Of a stretch of 14,448 nucleotides of DNA, positions 7,573 through 12,888 are shown piece by piece. The stretch's first letter is position 1. Every line of letters starts with the position of its first letter. Made by a program: the position numbers and the translations under genes. Location: the NCBI GenBank assembly GCA_945926565.1, contig CAMELY010000019.1, forward strand, positions 1 through 14,448, in the 5' to 3' direction. The notes below the pieces were generated by a model. It did no database searches, was not told the origin of the DNA, and was given only the letters and a program-made list of their open reading frames with translations. Source of the DNA: an uncultured Clostridia bacterium. Its GTDB lineage: Bacteria > Bacillota > Clostridia > Oscillospirales > Oscillospiraceae.

Positions 7573-7826
7573 TACAGTCTCCCCTCCAGATAACGGGCCA
7601 CAAAGACGGTGCCCACGAAGCCCAGCAGGGCCACTACCATGGAGATATCCATGTAGATGCTCCGGCCGGAGTAGAGCGAGTAGAGCACCAGGGCGGTGGC
7701 GGAAACCAGATCCAGGCTGTCCGCCGCGCACATCCGGTCGGCAGCGGTGGGGCCCCGGAACACCCGGTAGAGCAGGACAAAGTTCAGCAGCACATAGATG
7801 ATGGCCGCGATGAGAAATTCAATCAT
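7572..7826 (-). CDS. mbhB: MrpF-like antiporter subunit (MbhB)
   Basis: 84-residue protein of the MrpF/MnhF/PhaF family with three predicted helices (about 3-21, 39-53, 62-77). The family motif RVFRGPTAADRMCAADSL sits at 21-38, in the loop between helices one and two, including the conserved GPT..DR core. The frame runs further upstream within the MrpE gene; ATG 7826 is taken because it produces the normal hydrophobic start (MIEFLIAAIIYVLLNF) and overlaps the MrpE stop by 4 bases (ATGA). Size is normal for MrpF, one of the smallest subunits of the module. Confidence 0.94.
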   Translation of the reverse strand: MIEFLIAAIIYVLLNFVLLYRVFRGPTAADRMCAADSLDLVSATALVLYSLYSGRSIYMDISMVVALLGFVGTVFVARYLEGRL

Positions 7827-8359
7827 TTCCAAATCCTCCCGATCCACCGCTCCATCCGGCCCTTGATGGCCTCGCCGGCCTTGTCCCGGTCGGTCTCGGC
7901 CACGTCGATCCAGTGGACATAGTAGTAGTTGTTCCCCTGCTCGTCCTCGGCCACATCCATGGTGATGGTGCCGGGGGTGAGGGTGATGCAGTTGCTCACC
8001 ATGGCCAGGCCGTACTCGCTCTTGACCTCGGGCGAGCCGGGCACCCGGATGATGCCCGCCTGATAGTTTCTCAGGCTGGGGCTGAGGACGATTTTCGCCA
8101 TATTGACGTTGGCCTTGATGACCTCCCACAGGAAGACGGTGCAGCAGTAGACAACCAGCAGCACCAGCCGCACCGGGTTATAGAGGTAAAAGGCCTTGTG
8201 GTGGATCAAAAACCGGCTGGCCAGGGCGGCCACGATTGCGCTGATGACCACGCCCCAGAAGATCTCCCGGGGAGCCAGAGACAGCGTCAGCAGCAGCCAA
8301 AACAGCAGGCAGAACAGGAATGTGGACAGCCACGCGGCAAATTTCGATGGTTTCTGCAC
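7823..8359 (-). CDS. mbhA: MrpE-like antiporter subunit (MbhA), GTG start
   Basis: 178-residue MrpE/MnhE protein, first gene of the Mrp module. It has N-terminal membrane helices (about 9-28, 33-50, 63-80) and a cytoplasmic C-terminal domain. The MrpE hallmark is at 121-136 (VSNCITLTPGTITMDV; the usual form is like SITLTPGT), and YYVHWIDV follows at 147-153. The start codon is GTG at 8359, supported by AAGGAGGG 7 bases upstream; the first internal ATG comes far too late. The gap to hypB is 15 bases, one of the few non-overlapping junctions, and the strong ribosome binding site suggests independent initiation at the beginning of the ion-pumping module. Confidence 0.93.
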   Translation of the reverse strand: MQKPSKFAAWLSTFLFCLLFWLLLTLSLAPREIFWGVVISAIVAALASRFLIHHKAFYLYNPVRLVLLVVYCCTVFLWEVIKANVNMAKIVLSPSLRNYQAGIIRVPGSPEVKSEYGLAMVSNCITLTPGTITMDVAEDEQGNNYYYVHWIDVAETDRDKAGEAIKGRMERWIGRIWK

Positions 8360-8365
8360 GATTTT

Positions 8366-8373
8366 CCCTCCTT
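8366..8373 (-). promoter_or_regulatory. Ribosome binding site for the GTG-started MrpE-like gene
   Basis: AAGGAGGG on the minus strand, ending 6 bases before GTG 8359. It lies in the 15-base gap after hypB and supports the GTG start. Confidence 0.8.
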
Positions 8374-8374
8374 C

Positions 8375-9037
8375 TCAGCAGACGCCTCTGGATGCGTCGA
8401 TGCGTTGGGCCACCCAGTCCGCCAGCTCGTCCAGGCCCAGCCCGTCACGGCTGGACACCCGGAAGACGGTCACGTCCGGGTTGACTCCCCGGGCATTTGC
8501 CTCCACCCGGGCGTCGTCGAATCCAAAGTATTCTTTCAGATCGTACTTGTTGATGGCCAGCGCGTCGGTGGTGGCGAACATCAGGGGGTATTTCTCCACC
8601 TTGTCGTCCCCCTCCGGCACGCTGAGCAGGGCCAGACGGAAGCTCTCGCCGATGTTGAACTCGGCGGGACAGACCAGGTTGCCGATGTTCTCCACAAAGA
8701 GCACATCCAGGCTGTCCAGATCAAACTCCTTCAGAATGTGCTGGATGCTCATGGCCTCGATGTGGCAGGCTCCGTCGGTATCCAGCTGCACCACCGGCAG
8801 ACCCAGGGCGTGGATCTTGTCCGCGTCGATCTGCCCGGCGATGTCCCCCTCGATGACGCCGATCCGGTATTTCTCCCGGAGCCGGTCGATCAGGGCGACG
8901 ATAGTGCTGGTCTTGCCCGCGCCCGGGGAGCCCAGCACGTTGACCAGGCACACCTTGTGGGAGGCCAGCTCCGCCTTGACGGCGTCGCTCACGTCCTCAT
9001 TCCACTCCATGACCTGGTGCATGACTTTGATTTCCAT
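8375..9037 (-). CDS. hypB: HypB, GTPase for nickel insertion into hydrogenase
   Basis: 220-residue SIMIBI-class GTPase that works with HypA to load nickel into the large subunit. Visible motifs: P-loop GSPGAGKTS (36-44), EGD (63-65), ENIGNLVCPAEF (116-127) and the guanine-specificity motif NKYD (163-166). The G-domain metal site is represented by C91-H92 and C123, matching the Cys-His-Cys set known in HypB proteins. The N-terminus lacks both the histidine-rich stretch and the CxxGC high-affinity nickel site found in some HypB proteins, so it is the minimal form with no evident nickel-storage role. It lies 6 bases downstream of hypA, with GAGGG as binding site. Its location inside the structural operon ties its expression to the hydrogenase. 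Confidence 0.97.
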   Translation of the reverse strand: MEIKVMHQVMEWNEDVSDAVKAELASHKVCLVNVLGSPGAGKTSTIVALIDRLREKYRIGVIEGDIAGQIDADKIHALGLPVVQLDTDGACHIEAMSIQHILKEFDLDSLDVLFVENIGNLVCPAEFNIGESFRLALLSVPEGDDKVEKYPLMFATTDALAINKYDLKEYFGFDDARVEANARGVNPDVTVFRVSSRDGLGLDELADWVAQRIDASRGVC

Positions 9038-9043
9038 GTTCCC

Positions 9044-9385
9044 TCAGTCTACCTCCAGACTCTCTACATAGAATTCTCTTCCCTGCAGCAGCTTGAGCCG
9101 GGTGCAGCCGCAGGCGGGACAGCTGATGTGGTGCTTGTCGATCTGCCCCTCCCAGGCGCACTGCTCGCAGCGCATGAGGATGGGCAGCCGCTCCATCTTC
9201 AGCTCCGCCCCCTCGGCCACCGTGCCCTTGCTGATCACGTCAAAGTAGTACTGGATGCACTGGGGCACCACGCCGGAGTACTCCCCCAGCTTGATGCGCA
9301 CCTCCCGCACCCGCTTGACGTTGTGCTCGGCAGCCGCCTTCCGGGCGATATCCAGGATGCTCTGGGTGATGGCCAGCTCGTGCAT
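9044..9385 (-). CDS. hypA: HypA, nickel metallochaperone
   Basis: 113-residue HypA/HybF protein. It begins with MHE, whose His2 is part of the nickel site in the family, and has the structural zinc site C73/C76 and C89/C92 (RCEQC ... SCPAC). The remaining core (ELAITQSILDIARKAA; VREVRIKLGEYSGV) is standard, and the length matches the usual 110-120 residues. It delivers nickel to the large subunit together with HypB, encoded directly downstream. ATG 9385 lies one base after the large-subunit stop (TAAGATG), so translation is probably coupled to that of its client protein; no strong ribosome binding site is seen. Confidence 0.97.
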   Translation of the reverse strand: MHELAITQSILDIARKAAAEHNVKRVREVRIKLGEYSGVVPQCIQYYFDVISKGTVAEGAELKMERLPILMRCEQCAWEGQIDKHHISCPACGCTRLKLLQGREFYVESLEVD

Positions 9386-9386
9386 C

Positions 9387-10469
9387 TTACCGGTCCAGGC
9401 AGGAGAAGCAGGGGTCGATGGAGGCCACGATCAGGCCGGCGTCGGCCACCGTGTTTCCCTTGAGCATGACAGGGACGGTGGGAGCGTTCTTGAAGGTGGG
9501 AACGTGGAGGCTGAGCCGGTAGTTGTTCTGGCTGCCGTCGGTGACCACCTTATAGACCAGGTGGCCCCGGGGGGCCTCATGCCGGGCCACAAACTCGCCG
9601 GCGGGCACCTTGGGCATCTTGTTGCCCAGGTTGATGGGGCCCTCGGGGAGGTTGTCCACCGCCTGGCGGATGATCTTGATGCTCTCGTAGATCTCCAGCA
9701 CCCGGATGACCACCCGGGCGTAGACGTCGCAGCTCTGCTGGACGGGAACGGCGAAGTCAAAGTCCTCGTAGGAGGAATAGGGTGCGTCCCGGCGCACGTC
9801 CATGTCCACGCCGGAGGCACGGGCATGGGGGCCAACCGCGCCCAGCCGGATGGCGTCCTCGGTGGTGAGGATACCCACCCCCTTGGTGCGCATGGCCAGG
9901 GTCTTGTCCGTGGTGAGATAGTGGGTGATGGGGCCCATCTTCTGCTCCAGGTCGTCCATGGCCTCCAGAATATAGCGGCGCTTGTCGTCGTCCAGATCCC
10001 GGCGGGCGCCGCCGATGGTGTTCATGGCGTAGTTCACCCGGTTGCCGGTGATGGCCTCCAGGGTGTCCATGGTGCGCTCCCGGTCGTTCCAGCACTGCAT
10101 GAACATGCTGTCGTGGCCCACAATGTGGCAGGCGATGCCCAGCCACAGCAGATGGGAGTGGATGCGCTCCAACTCCTCCACAATGACCCGGATATACTGG
10201 CCCCGCTTGGGCACCTCCATGCCGGCGATGTGCTCGATGCACATGGCATAGGTCAGAGAGTGGGAGTGGGAACAGATGCCGCACACCCGCTCCACCAGCA
10301 CCAGGGTCTGGATAAAGTTCCGCTCCTGTGCCAGCTTTTCGATGCCCCGGTGGTTGTAGCCCACAAACACCTGGGCGTCAGTGATCTGCTCGCCGTCTAC
10401 CGTCAGGCGGGCATGGACCGGCTCCTCCAACGCGGGATGGTAGGGGCCGATCGGAATGGTGTAGCTCAT
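9387..10469 (-). CDS. mbhL: Group 4 [NiFe] hydrogenase large (catalytic) subunit, MbhL/EchE-like
   Basis: 360-residue catalytic subunit related to NuoD. Both NiFe ligand pairs are present: C63/C66 in RVCGICSHSH (with H70) near the N-terminus and C354/C357 in DPCFSCLDR at the extreme C-terminus. This separates it from NuoD, FpoD and Mbx-type proteins, which have lost ligands. The N-terminal GPYHPALEEP and the conserved E44 in YNHRGIE (proton-transfer glutamate of the family) are also seen. Translation stops directly after DPCFSCLDR, so there is no C-terminal peptide to be cleaved. ATG 10469 is chosen over an upstream in-frame ATG at 10523 because AAAGGAGG is just upstream and MSYTIPIGPYHPALEEP is the normal N-terminus. 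It is the first gene of the operon, unlike Pyrococcus mbh where the large subunit comes late. Confidence 0.96.
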   Translation of the reverse strand: MSYTIPIGPYHPALEEPVHARLTVDGEQITDAQVFVGYNHRGIEKLAQERNFIQTLVLVERVCGICSHSHSLTYAMCIEHIAGMEVPKRGQYIRVIVEELERIHSHLLWLGIACHIVGHDSMFMQCWNDRERTMDTLEAITGNRVNYAMNTIGGARRDLDDDKRRYILEAMDDLEQKMGPITHYLTTDKTLAMRTKGVGILTTEDAIRLGAVGPHARASGVDMDVRRDAPYSSYEDFDFAVPVQQSCDVYARVVIRVLEIYESIKIIRQAVDNLPEGPINLGNKMPKVPAGEFVARHEAPRGHLVYKVVTDGSQNNYRLSLHVPTFKNAPTVPVMLKGNTVADAGLIVASIDPCFSCLDR

Positions 10470-10474
10470 GGTGA

Positions 10475-10482
10475 CCTCCTTT
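10475..10482 (-). promoter_or_regulatory. Ribosome binding site of the hydrogenase large subunit gene
   Basis: AAAGGAGG on the minus strand, ending 5 bases before ATG 10469. It selects this start instead of the in-frame ATG at 10523, which has no such site. Confidence 0.85.
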
Positions 10483-10487
10483 GACCG

Positions 10488-10513
10488 CTCCGGCATACAA
10501 GTGCAGGCCGGAG
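10488..10513 (-). other. Hairpin in the 5' leader of the hydrogenase operon
   Basis: Minus-strand reading gives CTCCGGC, a 12-base loop, then GCCGGAG: a perfect 7-bp stem just 5 bases before the AAAGGAGG site of the large subunit gene. There is no T-run after it, so it is not a terminator. It may affect translation or mRNA stability; no known riboswitch was recognised. Confidence 0.5.
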
Positions 10514-10574
10514 TGAAATCCATTCTTTCTCATTTTGACAGTCTGATTTACAAAATAATGGTACAGTCTAGTTT

Positions 10575-10603
10575 ATTATATGAAAATCCAGTCAAAGTGT
10601 CAA
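10575..10603 (-). promoter_or_regulatory. Consensus sigma-A promoter of the hydrogenase operon
   Basis: Minus-strand TTGACA (10603-10598), 17-base spacer, TATAAT (10580-10575): a perfect match in both boxes and spacing. Transcription should start near 10568, giving a leader of about 100 bases before ATG 10469. So strong a promoter implies either constant high expression or control by a repressor binding nearby; see the GTCAA repeats that overlap the -35 box. Confidence 0.85.
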
Positions 10604-10619
10604 TGACCACCCCGGTCAA
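10591..10619 (+). repeat. Three direct GTCAA repeats over the hydrogenase promoter -35 region
   Basis: Plus-strand GTCAA occurs at 10591, 10599 and 10615, that is at offsets of 8 and 16 bases. One copy forms the -35 box itself. A short inverted repeat (TGACC / GGTCA) lies at 10605-10619. It may be a regulator site, but a five-base unit can repeat by chance. Confidence 0.35.
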
Positions 10620-10620
10620 A

Positions 10621-10760
10621 AAGCGGAACAGCACGCCCTCTTTTTTCTGCATATCTACCTCTGATTTTAGATTTTTCATACTCTTTCATCTGTTTTACAT
10701 ATATAAAAAGCGGGAAGGGGCTCAAAGTAGGGAAAAGTTGTGGAAAAGCTGTCCTCCGTC
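10621..10760. other. AT-rich spacer between divergent promoters
   Basis: This stretch between the hydrogenase promoter and the MFS promoter is clearly richer in A and T than the surrounding genes (for example TTTTTT at 10641 and TTTTACATATATAAAAAG near 10694). No convincing coding frame, RNA gene or second well-spaced promoter was seen in it. It could hold regulator sites that cannot be named from sequence alone. Confidence 0.5.
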
Positions 10761-10790
10761 TTGCAAAGTGCCGTCAAGTGCTGGTATACT
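10761..10790 (+). promoter_or_regulatory. Extended -10 promoter of the MFS transporter
   Basis: TTGCAA at 10761-10766, 18-base spacer, TATACT at 10785-10790, preceded by TGG as an extended -10 element. The start of transcription is expected near 10797, a short leader before ATG 10824. The first ten bases, TTGCAAAGTG, are identical to those at the udk promoter. Confidence 0.7.
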
Positions 10791-10823
10791 GAGGGCGATT
10801 TGACCAAAAAGGAGTCCTCTGCC

Positions 10824-11999
10824 ATGTCCTGCGCGCCCAACTACCGCCGGACCCTGTATGCCAGCTATACCGGCTACATCACCCAGGCCATCGTCAACAG
10901 CTTCGCCCCCCTGCTCTTTCTCACCTTCCAGTCCTCCCTGGGCATTCCCCTGGAACGGATCACCCTGCTGGTCACCCTCAATTTCGGCGTCCAGCTGTGT
11001 GTGGACCTGCTCTCCACCAAATTTGTGGACCGGATCGGCTACCGGCCCTGCATCATCGCCGCCAACCTCTGCTCCGCCCTGGGCCTGATTGGGCTGGGTA
11101 CCCTCCCCTTCCTGCTGTCCGATCCCTACGTGGGACTGCTCTGCTCGGTGGTGCTCTACGCCATCGGCGGCGGACTGCTGGAGGTGCTGGTCAGTCCCAT
11201 TGTGGAGGCCTGTCCCTTTGACAACAAGGCGGGGGTCATGGCCACCCTCCACTCTTTCTACTGCTGGGGCTGCGTGCTGGTGACCCTGGTCTCCACCGGT
11301 TTTTTCGCCCTCATCGGCATTGCACACTGGAATATCCTGGCCTGCCTTTGGGCGCTGGTGCCCATTGCCAACCTGTTTGTCTACGCCGGGGCCCCCATCC
11401 CCACCCTGGTGCCGGAGGGCGAGGGGATGAAGCTGGGGGAACTGCTGCGCTCCGGGGTGATCTGGCTGTTTTTCCTGCTCATGGTCTGCGCCGGTGCCTC
11501 GGAGCAGGGCATGAGCCAGTGGGCCTCCGCCTTTGCCGAGGCCGGACTCCATGTGTCCAAGACAGTGGGCGATCTGGCCGGCCCCTGCATGTTCTCCCTG
11601 CTCATGGGCGCCGCCCGGGCCATCTACGGCAAGTACAGCGAGAGATGGGATCTGATTCCCTTTATGCTGTCGAGCAGCGCTCTTTGCATTGTGAGCTATC
11701 TGCTGGCCACCCTCTCCCCCAGTCCCCTGCTGGGCCTTCTGGGCTGCGGCCTGTGCGGCTTTTCTGTGGGCATCCTGTGGCCGGGCACCTTCTCTCTGGT
11801 CTCCGCAAAATGTCCCCGGGGCGGCACCGCCATGTTCGCCCTCATGGCCCTGGGCGGCGACCTGGGCTGCTCTTCCGGTCCCACCCTGGTGGGCCTTGTG
11901 ACCAGCGCCGTGGGCGAGATGAAGGCCGGGCTGCTGGCCGCCATCGTCTTCCCGGTGGTGATGATCGCGGGCCTGCTGGCAGTCAAGCGGATGAAGTGA
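10824..11999 (+). CDS. Major facilitator superfamily transporter, substrate unknown
   Basis: 391-residue protein with about twelve hydrophobic segments in two halves, separated by a polar central loop around 190-210 (TLVPEGEGMKLGELLRSG). The MFS loop 2-3 signature is recognisable as DLLSTKFVDRIGYRP at 61-75, and a related loop (ARAIYGKYSERWD) occurs in the second half. The frame is open 28 codons upstream, but ATG 10824 is preferred: GGAG lies 9 bases before it, and an earlier start at 10740 would precede the predicted transcription start. It is transcribed away from the hydrogenase operon and ends at a shared terminator. The overall pattern resembles FucP-like or drug/sugar MFS proteins, but nothing fixes a substrate. 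A link to hydrogen metabolism is not supported by the sequence. Confidence 0.85.
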   Translation: MSCAPNYRRTLYASYTGYITQAIVNSFAPLLFLTFQSSLGIPLERITLLVTLNFGVQLCVDLLSTKFVDRIGYRPCIIAANLCSALGLIGLGTLPFLLSDPYVGLLCSVVLYAIGGGLLEVLVSPIVEACPFDNKAGVMATLHSFYCWGCVLVTLVSTGFFALIGIAHWNILACLWALVPIANLFVYAGAPIPTLVPEGEGMKLGELLRSGVIWLFFLLMVCAGASEQGMSQWASAFAEAGLHVSKTVGDLAGPCMFSLLMGAARAIYGKYSERWDLIPFMLSSSALCIVSYLLATLSPSPLLGLLGCGLCGFSVGILWPGTFSLVSAKCPRGGTAMFALMALGGDLGCSSGPTLVGLVTSAVGEMKAGLLAAIVFPVVMIAGLLAVKRMK

Positions 12000-12023
12000 G
12001 CGGAGTACAATGAAACAGACGAA

Positions 12024-12058
12024 AAGCCCGCCGTGGGAGTGATTTCCCCGGCGGGCTT
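12024..12058. terminator. Bidirectional terminator between the convergent MFS and udk genes
   Basis: Perfect 10-bp stem AAGCCCGCCG (12024-12033) / CGGCGGGCTT (12049-12058), extended after a single bulged base by GGGA/TCCC with a 6-base loop. On the minus strand it is followed by TTTTCGTCTGTTT, a fair T-tract for udk; on the plus strand the run is only TTGCTTTAT. It sits in the 62 bases between the two stop codons. Confidence 0.88.
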
Positions 12059-12061
12059 GCT

Positions 12062-12697
12062 TTATGATTCCTGGGACTGCTCCCAGCTCCGCAGATGCTG
12101 CTGCACCAGTCCCTCCAGCATGGCGCAGGCCGCCTCATTGCGGCCGCCGTGGAGGACGATCAGATCGGCATACTGCTTGGAGGGCTCCACATGCAGCTCG
12201 TGCATAGGCCGCACCGTGGTGAGATACTGCTGCATTACCGACTCCACCGTCCGGCCCCGCTCTGTCGTATCCCGGCTGATCCGGCGCAGAATCCGGATGT
12301 CCGCCGGGGCGTCCACAAAGATCTTTACGTCCATCCGGTCCCGGAGGGCTTTTTCCGCGAAGATGAGGATGCCCTCCACCACAATGACCGGAGCGGAGCG
12401 GATCTCCACCGTCTCACGGGAGCGGTTATGGACGGTGTAGTCGTAGACGGGGCACTGGATGGTCTGTCCGGCAATGAGCTGGTCCAGCTGCTCCAGCATG
12501 AGATCGTTCTCGAAGGACTCCGGCGCATCGTAATTGAGCTGGCAGCGCTGGCTGTATTCCAGATCGTCGTGGCTGCGGTAGTAGCTGTCATGGCCCAGAA
12601 TGGCGATCTGATCCCGGAACCGCGCCGCCAGCCGATGCGTCAGGGTGGTTTTCCCGGAGTTTGTGCCTCCGGCGATGCCGATAACCAGTGGCTTCAT
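12062..12697 (-). CDS. udk: Uridine kinase
   Basis: 211-residue P-loop kinase that phosphorylates uridine (and usually cytidine) with ATP or GTP for pyrimidine salvage in the cytoplasm. Motifs: Walker A GGTNSGKTT (10-18), GHDSYYR (35-41), NYDAPESFENDL (55-66), PVYDYTVHNR (83-92), VEGILIF (108-114) and the lid region RRISRDTTERGRT. Length matches bacterial Udk (about 205-215 residues). The start ATG 12697 has GGGGAG 6 bases upstream. It is a single-gene unit with its own promoter and terminator. Phosphoribulokinase belongs to the same superfamily but differs in the substrate region; the YDAPESFENDL and DYTVHNR motifs favour Udk. Confidence 0.95.
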   Translation of the reverse strand: MKPLVIGIAGGTNSGKTTLTHRLAARFRDQIAILGHDSYYRSHDDLEYSQRCQLNYDAPESFENDLMLEQLDQLIAGQTIQCPVYDYTVHNRSRETVEIRSAPVIVVEGILIFAEKALRDRMDVKIFVDAPADIRILRRISRDTTERGRTVESVMQQYLTTVRPMHELHVEPSKQYADLIVLHGGRNEAACAMLEGLVQQHLRSWEQSQES

Positions 12698-12730
12698 GGC
12701 GCTCTCCCCTTTTGCTTCTCTGTTTATGAC

Positions 12731-12759
12731 ATTATATCCTTTTTCTCCCCACTTTGCAA
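12731..12759 (-). promoter_or_regulatory. udk promoter
   Basis: Minus-strand TTGCAA (12759-12754), 17-base spacer, perfect TATAAT (12736-12731). The predicted transcription start is near 12724, about 27 bases before the start codon. Confidence 0.78.
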
Positions 12760-12789
12760 TCCGGCTGAACGGCGCAAGAGATAAAATAT

Positions 12790-12823
12790 CCCCGCGGCTG
12801 ATGGAACGGGAACAGCCGCGGGG
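12790..12823 (-). terminator. Rho-independent terminator of the GPH transporter gene
   Basis: Perfect 11-bp stem CCCCGCGGCTG (12790-12800) / CAGCCGCGGGG (12813-12823) with a 12-base loop. Read on the minus strand it is followed by ATATTTTATCTCTT, an interrupted T-rich tail. It lies 66 bases after the transporter stop codon and upstream of the udk promoter, so it separates the two transcription units. Confidence 0.82.
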
Positions 12824-12888
12824 GGTGGCATATCAGGTGTTTCAGGTCACCTTTTGCGCCGGGAATAGTAAAGTAAGGTCAGAATTCC

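Noticed and set aside
7913..9463. 516-codon plus-strand open frame antisense to mrpE, hypB and hypA
   Set aside because: It spans three well-supported genes on the other strand and shows no motif of its own.
9387..10469. Large subunit as NuoD of a true complex I or an Mbx/Mbs-type subunit
   Set aside because: Both CxxC pairs of the NiFe site are intact (63/66 and 354/357) and hypA, hypB and hypF are in the same operon, which points to a real hydrogenase.
10640..10710. Possible extra promoter around TTTTACATATATAAAAAG
   Set aside because: AT-rich, but no properly spaced -35/-10 pair leading to a gene; better promoters for both flanking genes are present.
10722..11552. 276-codon minus-strand open frame antisense to the MFS gene
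   Set aside because: Composition (H, Q, G, E rich) is that of an antisense shadow; the plus strand encodes clear membrane helices and has a promoter and ribosome binding site.
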